Counted from the stretch's first letter, positions 1 to 6,877 are shown. The stretch: 8,188 bases of DNA from DATKWV01 sp035529405 (GCA_035529405.1 DATKWV010000137.1:1-8188), one strand, 5' to 3'. The notes: generated by a model not told the origin, from the sequence alone. Translations and numbers: made by a program.

Positions 1-244
1 TAATTATGCTCTCAGAGCAAAATTGCAGCACAAGCGTTGTATCGGCTGTCCTTTTCAAATAGTCCTGAAGGCTGCGCTGGTCGCAGCGCAGTCCCAAAAG
101 CCTGTACGCGTCGCCCGGGGCATCCGAAACACGATTTATCCGCGAACCCGTAGCCGCCTGCTCCTGCAGCCGAATCATCGCATCCATGTGCGAATGTAAC
201 CCGTAACTGATGTTACTATAAATGCTCGACAGTGTTCCGCCCAT
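1..244 (-). CDS. flgL: Flagellar hook-filament junction protein FlgL, N-terminal part (cut by window edge)
   Basis: FlgL (HAP3) forms the outer of the two junction layers between hook and filament and is exported by the flagellar type III apparatus. The frame starts at an ATG at 244-242 and stays open for 81 codons to the left edge, so only the N-terminus is present. It shows the flagellin/FlgL N-terminal helix signature: LQEQAATGSRINRVSDAPGD at residues 26-45, followed by a helical stretch with LRCDQRSLQDYL. The start has a good Shine-Dalgarno sequence, AGAGGT at 251-256, 6 bases away. It follows flgK by 32 bases in the usual flgK-flgL order. A flagellin shares this N-terminal motif, but position directly after flgK and the lack of a flagellin-like MxxxINTN start favour FlgL. 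Residues 54 and 76 are cysteines, which is unusual for an external flagellar protein. Confidence 0.9.
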   Translation of the reverse strand, partial: MGGTLSSIYSNISYGLHSHMDAMIRLQEQAATGSRINRVSDAPGDAYRLLGLRCDQRSLQDYLKRTADTTLVLQFCSESII

Positions 245-276
245 TTTATAACCTCTTGATTAGCTTTTAACCTGTC

Positions 277-2250
277 CTAAAACATCTCCAGCATCGTTGA
301 CATCAGCACCTGAACCATACTTAAATACTTTGCCATCGCCCCGAACATCTGCTGAAACATCAGCATCTTTGCAGCCTCGTCGTTTATGTCAACGCCGCTT
401 ACTGTAGCCTGCCGGCCCAGCAAATCCTGCAGCATCACCTCTACGTTGTCCTGGCGCGACTGCGCCAGCGATATATCCATACCCACGTCCGCAACCAGCC
501 CCTGATAATAATTCATAATCGTAAGACCTCCCAAATCACTCAGGGTCTGGTTCCTCAAATTCGCCATACGCTCTATATTTGTATTGACGGTTGTGTCGCT
601 GCCAAGCGCCGTGGCTATCAAAGCAGAATCATCGCTTATTCGCCTGCAAACACTGATGTCATCGGCGCTGGTGCCGTAAAAAAACGCGTTAATACCCGTC
701 GCTGCCAGCACACCTGACGTATCGGAGCTGGCCAGGGCCTGGATGGTAAATGTCTCGGTGTCATTGAGGGTACCCTGTCCCAATGAAATCACAATGCCGT
801 CACCGGCGTCAAATAATGTGCCTGCCGCATAACCCGTACCTACGTTAACTGTCTTGACCACCTCGCCGTCGCCGTTTTTAATCTCTATGCGCAGGTCGTC
901 GTCATTGCCGACCTCCCCATCGCCTAAAACCGTGCACGTGTAGGTCTGATTTTCGGAGCCGGTATAAATGCCGGATATCGCTACTTCCGGAATCGAGCCG
1001 CCCGTGAGGTTGTTCTCGGTCGGCTCCGGCAATACCCCCGGCAGAAAGTCAAACACGTAATTTGTGGCGCTTTGTTCGATATGCAGCGTCGAGTTCGCCA
1101 CATAAGCGTTCAGGCCGGTAACGTTATCGGTAATGTCCGCAGCTATACTTGTTAAAGTATCGTTCGCGGCGTCGATGTTTATCGTGTACCGCTCTATCGT
1201 GCCGGTGTCCGTGTCGGTAACTCTTATGTACAGTGTTCCGTCGGTTACCGGCTGTATGAATTCCGACAGGTTCTCACTGCTCATCCGCCAGCCCGTAAGC
1301 TCGGTGAAGGAACCGCTGGCACTTATTCCCTGCACGTGGTATTCGTTCATCTGCTGTATAATCGTCTGCGCCAATTGGTCCAGAGAATCCTTGATAGCAG
1401 GCAGTGTCGTGTTTTTTATCGAAAACAACGCGCCAAGACGACCGCTTTCGGCAGTGGCAACATAATTTGTCGACCCCCCTGCGCTAAGCGCCAGCTTGCC
1501 GTCGTCATTTATCCCTACGTCCAGATTCATGGAAAATGTCGTCGATACTACCGCTATGCCGCCGACAGTAACGTCAACCACGCCGTAGTCGCGCTCTATG
1601 GTTTCTATATCCACCAGCCTGGACAGCTCTGTTACATATTTGTCCCTCTGGTCGCGCAGGTTATTGGCCTGACCGCCTGTTACCTCTAGATTCTGTATCT
1701 TATCGTTCAGTTCGGCTATCTTCAGGGTCAGCACATTAATCTCTTCTACGACATTTTGCGTGTCCAGCATAAGCTGGTCGTCCAGCCTGGTCAGGAATTC
1801 CGCTAATGTTCTGAATTGACTGGTCATCGATTCCGCCGCCGATACCGCCTGCTGCTGGTACGTTGCCTCGTGCGTATGAGCGGTAAGGTCGTTCAATGCA
1901 CTGAAAAAATTGCCTATGGCAAAACTCAGGCCCCCCGATTCGGTCGTAAGCTCGTTAAAAGCATTTTCTATGCTGCGCATTGCAGCAAGCTGGTGCGAAA
2001 CCTCGCCTAACGCTGATTCCTGACGTATGATTTCCTGCTCCAGCAGAATGTCCAGTTCCCTTTTTACATTCCCGAACTCCACCCCGCCCCCGAGAATAAG
2101 CGTGCCTATTTGCATAGAGTACGCCGGGGTAAAATCTACTCTTTGCCGGTGATAGCCCTCCGTAGCGGCGTTGGCTACGTTGTTGCCGACTATATCAAGG
2201 CCTGTCCTGGCCGCCTGAAGACCGCTTAATCCTATGCTCCAGCTGTCCAT
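277..2250 (-). CDS. flgK: Flagellar hook-associated protein FlgK (HAP1), enlarged central region
   Basis: FlgK is the first junction layer on the hook tip and is exported through the flagellar channel with FlgN as chaperone. The N-terminus has the axial-protein signature: SGLQAARTGLDIVGNNVANA at residues 9-28, then TEGYHRQRV. The C-terminus has the matching helix SGVDINDEAAKMLMFQQMF at 618-636. A long helical region spans roughly 68-210. The 657 residues exceed the enterobacterial protein (about 550). The extra length includes a segment at about 338-404 resembling a hook-IN motif (TLYIRVTDTDTG, then SIAADI and GLNAYV) and a beta-rich insert at about 425-503 (SGIYTGSENQTYT, then VGTGYAAGTLF and GIVISLGQGTLND). 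I recall this pair from planctomycete FlgK proteins; that is memory, not a search. The start has GAGGT 5 bases upstream. Cysteines lie at 439 and 535. flgN precedes it by 60 bases; flgL follows. Confidence 0.95.
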   Translation of the reverse strand: MDSWSIGLSGLQAARTGLDIVGNNVANAATEGYHRQRVDFTPAYSMQIGTLILGGGVEFGNVKRELDILLEQEIIRQESALGEVSHQLAAMRSIENAFNELTTESGGLSFAIGNFFSALNDLTAHTHEATYQQQAVSAAESMTSQFRTLAEFLTRLDDQLMLDTQNVVEEINVLTLKIAELNDKIQNLEVTGGQANNLRDQRDKYVTELSRLVDIETIERDYGVVDVTVGGIAVVSTTFSMNLDVGINDDGKLALSAGGSTNYVATAESGRLGALFSIKNTTLPAIKDSLDQLAQTIIQQMNEYHVQGISASGSFTELTGWRMSSENLSEFIQPVTDGTLYIRVTDTDTGTIERYTINIDAANDTLTSIAADITDNVTGLNAYVANSTLHIEQSATNYVFDFLPGVLPEPTENNLTGGSIPEVAISGIYTGSENQTYTCTVLGDGEVGNDDDLRIEIKNGDGEVVKTVNVGTGYAAGTLFDAGDGIVISLGQGTLNDTETFTIQALASSDTSGVLAATGINAFFYGTSADDISVCRRISDDSALIATALGSDTTVNTNIERMANLRNQTLSDLGGLTIMNYYQGLVADVGMDISLAQSRQDNVEVMLQDLLGRQATVSGVDINDEAAKMLMFQQMFGAMAKYLSMVQVLMSTMLEMF

Positions 2251-2310
2251 TTTTTACCTCGTTCCAAAAATCCAATACCGGTATGTCACCGGCCGCCTGG
2301 CATCCTCGTT

Positions 2311-2832
2311 TCAAAACTTCACATTGACAAACGTCGCCGCATCTTCTTTGTTTACGTTTCCGCCCGGGCTGTATGTAACCGCACCTTTGCCGCAAAGCTC
2401 AAAAATCTTGCCCAGAAGCATTTTGTTAAACCTTACGCAGTCCGCCAGAAGCAGCCTCGTACTGAGATGCTCCTTTTTAACCCGTGCGGTCAACGACCTC
2501 AATCGTTGCTTTTTCTCGGCTAATTGCGCTCGCTTTTGTCCCGCAAGCATACGCTCGAGCCAGGTTAAGGTTATCTGCTCTACCGGCTCACCCAGAATTT
2601 GCGCCAATTCGGCCCTTAGCAATTGCCGTCTGGATTCGTTTTGCGCAAAGCTTTCTGCCTGGTTCCGCACCGTTTCAAGCAGGGCGCCAAGGCCTGTATC
2701 ATCACGCCTTACAACAAGTTCCCGCATCCGGTCCAGTTGTGATAAGCTGGTTTCCAGATGCTCGATGTCCCTGTCCAGAACCGCGGAAAGTTCGTCTATC
2801 TTTTCTTCTGCTTCGATTACTTGTGTTTTCAT
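2311..2832 (-). CDS. flgN: FlgN-like flagellar export chaperone
   Basis: Probable cytoplasmic chaperone that binds the C-termini of FlgK and FlgL and guides them to the export gate. Identification rests on position and fold type more than on sequence, since FlgN proteins diverge strongly. The 173 residues are almost wholly charged and helical up to about residue 147, with heptad-like patterns at about 3-40 and 97-130 (for example AEEKIDELSAVLDRDIEHLE). A tail, TYSPGGN, lies at 153-159, where FlgN proteins often have a YxxxG turn. Its ATG overlaps the stop of the FlgJ-type gene in ATGA (2829-2832). Only a weak AAGAG lies 3 bases upstream, so translation is probably coupled to the gene before. 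It sits directly before its expected clients flgK and flgL. A generic coiled-coil flagellar protein such as a FliT-like chaperone is the alternative. Confidence 0.8.
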   Translation of the reverse strand: MKTQVIEAEEKIDELSAVLDRDIEHLETSLSQLDRMRELVVRRDDTGLGALLETVRNQAESFAQNESRRQLLRAELAQILGEPVEQITLTWLERMLAGQKRAQLAEKKQRLRSLTARVKKEHLSTRLLLADCVRFNKMLLGKIFELCGKGAVTYSPGGNVNKEDAATFVNVKF

Positions 2833-3167
2833 ACGCTCTTATCCAATTGCTGTGTCGAATTTGTTTGTGAATTATTTATCCACCGGTATATGTCCTTCCA
2901 CATTCCAAAGCCGCCGTTGCTTGAAATGTGTCTGCCTAAATACAGCCAGAACAAATCACGAACCCCCCTGCTGCTGCCGTCTTCATCAAGGCCCATCTGG
3001 CCGACTGTTTCTTTGACCTGGTCCAGCAGCTTGTCAATCAGCACCGACTCGAAGTTTTGGGCTGCCTGTGCTTTCTTGCCGTCGCTGAATTTGTCGATTT
3101 TGCTCGAATCGGCAAGCAGATTCGGCGGTAACACCGCGCCGGTCAGTATTAATTTGCCTGTATCCAT
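2829..3167 (-). CDS. flgJ: FlgJ-type rod-binding protein, single domain
   Basis: Matches the N-terminal rod-binding domain of FlgJ, which acts in the periplasm as a rod cap or scaffold. With the start chosen here the protein has 112 residues. The core is NFESVLIDKLLDQVKETV at 38-55, and the family's glycine-rich C-terminal helix start appears as SSNGGFGMWKDIYRWI at 82-97. There is no C-terminal muramidase domain (enterobacterial FlgJ is about 313 residues), so another enzyme must open the peptidoglycan. The frame could extend 16 codons to a TTG at 3215, giving an N-terminus with a repeated AEDVV. I prefer the ATG at 3167 because TGAGGA lies 8 bases upstream while the TTG has no recognisable ribosome-binding site. 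It follows flgI by 69 bases from this start and overlaps flgN by 4 bases. Confidence 0.87.
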   Translation of the reverse strand: MDTGKLILTGAVLPPNLLADSSKIDKFSDGKKAQAAQNFESVLIDKLLDQVKETVGQMGLDEDGSSRGVRDLFWLYLGRHISSNGGFGMWKDIYRWINNSQTNSTQQLDKSV

Positions 3168-3203
3168 AACTACATCCTCAGCTTTAACTACATCCTCAGC
3201 TTT
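3167..3203 (-). repeat. 18-base direct tandem duplication carrying the flgJ Shine-Dalgarno sequence
   Basis: The 18-base unit aactacatcctcagcttt (plus strand) occurs at 3168-3185 and again, identically, at 3186-3203; the match extends one base at the left end. On the coding strand each copy holds GCTGAGGATGTAGTT, so the Shine-Dalgarno sequence is present twice. Only the copy at 3175-3180 is correctly spaced from the ATG at 3167. If translation began at the upstream TTG, the duplication would be in frame and encode a repeated hexapeptide. Confidence 0.9.
3175..3180 (-). promoter_or_regulatory. Ribosome-binding site deciding the flgJ start
   Basis: TGAGGA on the minus strand, with GAGG ending 8 bases before the ATG at 3167. 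This supports the ATG over the upstream TTG at 3215, which has only GTTACGACAG before it. A second identical site lies 18 bases further upstream at 3193-3198, too far from the ATG to serve it. Confidence 0.7.
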
Positions 3204-3236
3204 GCCGTACGCCAACTGTCGTAACAGATGCCGGCT

Positions 3237-4376
3237 TTACATTATCTCAAGCCTGGCCTGCAGGGCCCCCGCCTTCTTTAATGCATTGAATATCGCTATA
3301 AGGTCTCGCGGCGTGGCGCCTATGGCGTTGAGCGTCTTGGCCAATTCCGCCACTGTCACCGTTCGCGGTACCGGAATCAAAGCGCCTTCCTTTTCTCTGA
3401 CTTCTATTATCGTCTCCAGAACAATCGCCGTGGTGCCCGAGTCGGAAAACGGCGCCGTCGGCTGTGACACAGCCGCTGTTTCTTTTATATTCACCACCAG
3501 GCTGCCCTGTGAAATACCAACCTGTGATATGCCCACATTCTCCCCGACAACGATAGTGCCTGTGCGTTCGTTGATTACTACCACCGCAGGCACATCAACC
3601 TTCACCTGGGGGCTGGTTATTGTGTCAACAAACCCCACTATACCGCCCTGGCTTATTTGCGGCGGTATTCTGACCTGGATTGTACCGGGGTCAACAACTG
3701 CGGCCGAATTTGGGTAAAGGCCGTTTATAGCTGCCCGGATTCGCTGCGACGTAGAAAAATCAACGTTCCGAAGATTCAGTACGATAAACCTGTCACCTCC
3801 CATCTGCACCACAAAGTCGGCAATCTCCTCCCTCTCCACGACAGCTCCGCCGGGTATGCGCCCGACTGCCTGATGGTTCTTTGTAATAGAAGCGTTGTCA
3901 CCCGATGCCGTCCAGCCGCCGATAGAGACACCTGCCGCCTGGGTTACCGCATAGATCTGACCGTCAAGACCTTCCAGCAGTGTCGGCAGAAGTACGCCGC
4001 CCTGAAGGCTCTTTGCGTCTCCCATCGACGACACATCCACATCGATTTGAGAGCCTTCACGGGCAAAAGGACCCAGCAGGGCTGTGACCATTACCATCGC
4101 TATATTGCCGCTTTTGAGCTGGTCGGGCGTAAAAACAAGGCCGCTGCGCTTCAGTATGTTCGAAAGAATCCGCTGAGCCGGCAGTGTGCTGTCGCCGGTA
4201 CCGGCAAGCCCTATTACAAGCCCAACGCCGGTCAGCGTATTGCCGCGCACCCCCTGTATGTCAACTATGTCTTTTATGCGCTCGCTTCTTGCGGCTTCGG
4301 TTACGCCCAAAACTATCACCAGCAAAAACGCGATACCTGCTGTTGAAAACAGCTTGATTGTCCTGTTACTTTTCAC
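3237..4376 (-). CDS. flgI: Flagellar P-ring protein FlgI
   Basis: FlgI is secreted to the periplasm and polymerises around the distal rod into the P-ring, the bushing in the peptidoglycan layer; FlgA assists its assembly. The 379 residues are close to the usual 350-380. A Sec signal peptide covers about 1-28: basic MKSNRTIK, hydrophobic AGIAFLLVIVLG, likely cleavage near VTEA-A. The mature protein opens with the family hallmark RIKDIVDIQGVRGN (33-46) and GLVIGLAGTGDS (52-63). Other hallmarks are DAKSLQGGVLLPTLL (120-134), NERTGTIVVGENVGIS (269-284) and a conserved end, LNAIGATPRDLIAIFNALKK (349-368). It has no cysteine, unlike enterobacterial FlgI with its DsbA-dependent disulfide. The start is GTG at 4376-4374, 8 bases after TAAGAGGA, whose TAA is the stop of flgH. 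Confidence 0.97.
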   Translation of the reverse strand: MKSNRTIKLFSTAGIAFLLVIVLGVTEAARSERIKDIVDIQGVRGNTLTGVGLVIGLAGTGDSTLPAQRILSNILKRSGLVFTPDQLKSGNIAMVMVTALLGPFAREGSQIDVDVSSMGDAKSLQGGVLLPTLLEGLDGQIYAVTQAAGVSIGGWTASGDNASITKNHQAVGRIPGGAVVEREEIADFVVQMGGDRFIVLNLRNVDFSTSQRIRAAINGLYPNSAAVVDPGTIQVRIPPQISQGGIVGFVDTITSPQVKVDVPAVVVINERTGTIVVGENVGISQVGISQGSLVVNIKETAAVSQPTAPFSDSGTTAIVLETIIEVREKEGALIPVPRTVTVAELAKTLNAIGATPRDLIAIFNALKKAGALQARLEIM

Positions 4377-4384
4377 TTATCAAG

Positions 4385-4392
4385 TCCTCTTA
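4385..4392 (-). promoter_or_regulatory. flgI ribosome-binding site merged with the flgH stop codon
   Basis: The minus strand reads TAAGAGGA: TAA (4392-4390) ends flgH, and AGAGGA serves the GTG start of flgI 8 bases on. A ribosome ending on flgH would uncover or reuse this site, which suggests translational coupling of the L-ring and P-ring genes. Confidence 0.7.
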
Positions 4393-5007
4393 AAACGGGC
4401 TGAATAGGTCAAATATCCTGCCCAGCCAGTTCGGTTTATTGTACGCCGCCGCGATACCCTTGTGCTTGGTAACGATATTGAACTCGGCCACCCGCTCGCT
4501 CTTGACCGTGTTGTCGAATTCTATGTCTCTGGGACGCACTATGCCGCTTACCTCGATTATCTGTATGTCACCGGCTATGTTACGGTCGCGGGTTCCCATA
4601 ACCACAAGGTTGCCGTTGGGCATAACGTCCTGAACCACAACGGTTATAGAATCCACGAAGCTGCGCTCGTCCTTGTAGTCAGCCTTGCCCTTCAGCTCGC
4701 TGGAAGATTCGGCCTCCATCGTAAAGCCGGGAATGCTCGGCAATATGTGGTCGATACCGAGCTTGCCGTTGAATGACGTTGACCTGTCTGTTTCCTTCTT
4801 CAGGTCCCTCTTGGCCTTGTTGTCAACTTTGCTGTCTTCGGAAATTTTTATCGTCAGAACGTCTCCTACTCCGTGCGCTACGTCGTCGGCGTATAAATCC
4901 TCCATCTTTGTGCTGCGCTTAGCCCAAATCGACCCGGCCGGGCACCACTGGGCGATGCAAAGCACAAATCCGCCCAGCAAAATTGCTGTTATTACTTTGT
5001 TTCTCAT
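4390..5007 (-). CDS. flgH: Flagellar L-ring protein FlgH, without canonical lipobox
   Basis: FlgH forms the L-ring bushing in the outer membrane around the distal rod. Family features in the 205 residues: GSIW at 25-28 (the GSLW/GSIF motif), LYADDVAHGVGDVLTIKISE at 38-57, NGNLVVMGTRDRNIAGD at 131-147, SGIVRPRDIEFDNTVKSERV at 154-173, and the end WLGRIFDLFSPF. The N-terminus is a hydrophobic export signal, but neither cysteine fits a lipobox: C17 follows FVL and C22 follows AQW, so the small residue needed before the cysteine is absent. Signal peptidase I cleavage near CPA-G or CIA-Q is possible instead. The linker of about 25 residues between lipidated cysteine and GSIF in E. coli is also missing. 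The start is secure: AAGGAG (5018-5013) lies 5 bases before the ATG. It is 30 bases after flgA and 13 before flgI. Confidence 0.95.
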   Translation of the reverse strand: MRNKVITAILLGGFVLCIAQWCPAGSIWAKRSTKMEDLYADDVAHGVGDVLTIKISEDSKVDNKAKRDLKKETDRSTSFNGKLGIDHILPSIPGFTMEAESSSELKGKADYKDERSFVDSITVVVQDVMPNGNLVVMGTRDRNIAGDIQIIEVSGIVRPRDIEFDNTVKSERVAEFNIVTKHKGIAAAYNKPNWLGRIFDLFSPF

Positions 5008-5037
5008 TCTTTCTCCTTGTTTTTATAATAACTTTGG

Positions 5038-6045
5038 TTAAAAAACAGGTTCCACCGTCCCGTCCTCTTTGACCTGAACCAGAATTTTTCTGTGCGAATC
5101 GATATTCTGTACCTTTATATATTCTCCCGCCCGCCCGTCTTCCATCGCTTTGCCCAGGGCCGTAACAACAAGTCCCGGCCTTTTAACACAAATGGTAACC
5201 GTCTGATTGCGCTCTACGATTACAGGCGCTTCGGGAAGCTGGACCATACCCGGCCGAAGAACACTGCCTGCTGATATCCACCGCCGGGCCATAAAACCGT
5301 ACGGAGGATTTGTTACCTGTCCTGCTGCTTGTTCACCTGCCAGTCCGCTCCAGTCCGAACTCTCGTGGTTTTGTTCCATAGTCGTTTCTATGCTGACATT
5401 CTGAGCGTTGATTACGTTTCCCGCGGCAATGTCAGTAATTGCCACCGCCCTGCGACATTTGTACATCAAACGAAAACTCACTATACGCCTGCCGATTTCT
5501 GTGGCGCCGCTGAATGCCTTCACAAGCACCCTGACCTGATTGGTGCCGCTGCCGTCATCGGCACAAGCCGTCAGTTTTATATCTTCGCCGGCTGCTGCAA
5601 CCATCAAATCCAAAACTGTCCCGACCGGCTGCAATACGTCCGTCTGTGAGCCGGTACGGTTTTCGCTCAGGAATTCCAGCGCCTTGTTGACAAACTCTTT
5701 GCCTGAAATTATCCTGCCCTGCTGTTTTACCGTCACTTGTTCGGCTCCGGTTAAAGTTACACTCGATGCCGGTATGCCGCTGCTTGCCAGACGACTTAAA
5801 ACCGTCGGCCTGTCGATGGTTACCTCCTGGCCCGGCAGTAAAATTCTGCTGAGAGTAATATCACGGGCGGCATCAACAATAGATTGTTCGCCGCGTATTA
5901 AGCCGATGTCGCCGACACGTATCGTGTCACTTTCCACAGTGACTTCATCCAGAAGCTTAATTTCAACATCAGCTGCACCGCAAAACCGGACGCTCACAAG
6001 CAAAAAGGTTATAAACAGGCATACTTTAATTTTATTGCCGGTCAT
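5038..6045 (-). CDS. flgA: Flagella basal body P-ring formation protein FlgA (SAF domain)
   Basis: FlgA is a periplasmic chaperone needed to assemble FlgI into the P-ring. A signal peptide covers about 1-24 (hydrophobic VCLFITFLLVSV, cleavage near CGA-A). The C-terminal part carries the SAF domain: RRAVAITDIAAGNVINAQNV at 198-217 and ARRWISAGSVLRPGMVQLPE at 253-272. The FlgA end follows, with ALGKAMEDGRAGEYIKVQN at 296-314 and VQVKEDGTVEPVF at 323-335, close to the usual G-x-A-x-x-D-G-x-x-G pattern. At 335 residues it is longer than E. coli FlgA (219); the extra material is a beta-rich N-terminal region at about 25-195 that I cannot assign to a named domain beyond FlgA. The start is set by TAGGAG 5 bases upstream, which includes the flgG stop. 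It lies 8 bases after flgG and 30 before flgH. Confidence 0.93.
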   Translation of the reverse strand: MTGNKIKVCLFITFLLVSVRFCGAADVEIKLLDEVTVESDTIRVGDIGLIRGEQSIVDAARDITLSRILLPGQEVTIDRPTVLSRLASSGIPASSVTLTGAEQVTVKQQGRIISGKEFVNKALEFLSENRTGSQTDVLQPVGTVLDLMVAAAGEDIKLTACADDGSGTNQVRVLVKAFSGATEIGRRIVSFRLMYKCRRAVAITDIAAGNVINAQNVSIETTMEQNHESSDWSGLAGEQAAGQVTNPPYGFMARRWISAGSVLRPGMVQLPEAPVIVERNQTVTICVKRPGLVVTALGKAMEDGRAGEYIKVQNIDSHRKILVQVKEDGTVEPVF

Positions 6046-6050
6046 AACTT

Positions 6051-6056
6051 CTCCTA
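6051..6056 (-). promoter_or_regulatory. flgA ribosome-binding site merged with the flgG stop codon
   Basis: The minus strand reads TAGGAG: the TAG stop of flgG (6056-6054) forms the first half of the Shine-Dalgarno sequence, 5 bases before the flgA ATG at 6045. This suggests re-initiation or coupling between the rod gene and the ring chaperone gene. The flgF gene has the identical arrangement. Confidence 0.7.
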
Positions 6057-6839
6057 TACACCTATTTGAGTAGCCGCGCGGAGCATCTCGTCACCGGCCC
6101 GTATGGCCCGGCTATTTGTCTCGTATGCCCTCTGCGCGGTTATAAGGTTCACAAGTTCGGCTATCATATCCACATTGGACTTCTCCAGAAAACCCGACTG
6201 CAGAATCCCGAAGCCGTTCTCGCCGGGCATTCCCGTAGTGGGCGTTCCGCTTGCCTCGGTCTCGGAAAACAAATTATCGCCCTCGCTTAAAAGACCCGAA
6301 GGGTTCGGGAAACGAACAAGTTCCAGCGTACCTATCACCGAAAGAGTTCCGCTGGCGTCGGTAATATTGACACTGCCGTCCTTGCCGATGTCTATCGAGG
6401 CGTAATCCACCGGAATTGCTATTGCCGGCTCTATGAAATAGCCGGTCACTGTTACTAACTGCCCGTCGGCGTTTACATTTAAAGCACCATCCCTGGTGTA
6501 CCTTATGTCGCCGTTGGGCATACTTACCTGAAACAAGCCGTCGCCTCTTATGGCCACATCAAATATGTTGCCGGTGTTCTCGAGCTCACCCTGGCTGAAA
6601 ACCTTTGCCGTCGATGCCAGATTCACGCCGCAGCCTATCTCCACCCCGGTGGGCGATTTTATACCGCCGCCAATTTCCGTGCCGGGCTGGCGCATGCTCA
6701 CATAAAGCAGGTCCTGAAAGTTCACCTGGCTGCGCTTAAAACCGGATGTGTTGATATTGGCAAGGTTATTGGCCGTTACGTCCAGCATCCTCTGCTGGGC
6801 CGCCATGCCTGTGGCTGCTGTCGAAAATGCTCTCAACAT
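6054..6839 (-). CDS. flgG: Flagellar distal rod protein FlgG
   Basis: FlgG builds the distal rod that crosses the peptidoglycan and outer membrane inside the P- and L-rings. The 261 residues equal the usual FlgG length (about 260). N-terminal helix with the rod/hook signature: MLRAFSTAATGMAAQQRMLD at 1-20, then NNLANINTSGFKRSQVNFQ at 24-42. YVSMRQPG at 46-53 matches the segment that separates FlgG from the hook protein FlgE. The D1 region shows DVAIRGDGLFQV (94-105) and YTRDGALNVNADGQLV (114-129). The C-terminus has GFLEKSNVDMIAELVNLITA at 216-235 and QRAYETNSRAI. AAGGAG at 6853-6848 lies 8 bases before the ATG. It follows flgF, its proximal-rod relative, by 38 bases and precedes flgA by 8. 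Confidence 0.97.
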   Translation of the reverse strand: MLRAFSTAATGMAAQQRMLDVTANNLANINTSGFKRSQVNFQDLLYVSMRQPGTEIGGGIKSPTGVEIGCGVNLASTAKVFSQGELENTGNIFDVAIRGDGLFQVSMPNGDIRYTRDGALNVNADGQLVTVTGYFIEPAIAIPVDYASIDIGKDGSVNITDASGTLSVIGTLELVRFPNPSGLLSEGDNLFSETEASGTPTTGMPGENGFGILQSGFLEKSNVDMIAELVNLITAQRAYETNSRAIRAGDEMLRAATQIGV

Positions 6840-6877
6840 AATAATTACTCCTTATTATTGCTTGACGGGGCCAAAAA

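Noticed and set aside
2275..2284. Perfect 10-base palindrome ATACCGGTAT in the flgN-flgK gap
   Set aside because: Several such palindromes are expected by chance in 8 kb, there is no stem with a run of T to suggest a terminator, and no second copy is seen before another gene.
2286..2303. Five-codon frame (MPGGR) before flgK that could be a leader peptide
   Set aside because: Its AACGAGG sits directly against the ATG with no spacing, so initiation is unlikely, and no attenuator-like hairpin follows.
2298..2313. Sigma-54-like sequence TGGCATCCTCGTTTCA on the plus strand
   Set aside because: The -12 element reads TTTCA rather than TTGCA, and the site would drive transcription antisense into flgN with no gene to serve.
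2758..3717. Long open frame of 319 codons on the plus strand, with another of 260 codons at 2234-3016
   Set aside because: Both run antisense to clear flagellar genes, have serine- and cysteine-rich shadow-like translations with no recognisable family, and lack convincing ribosome-binding sites.
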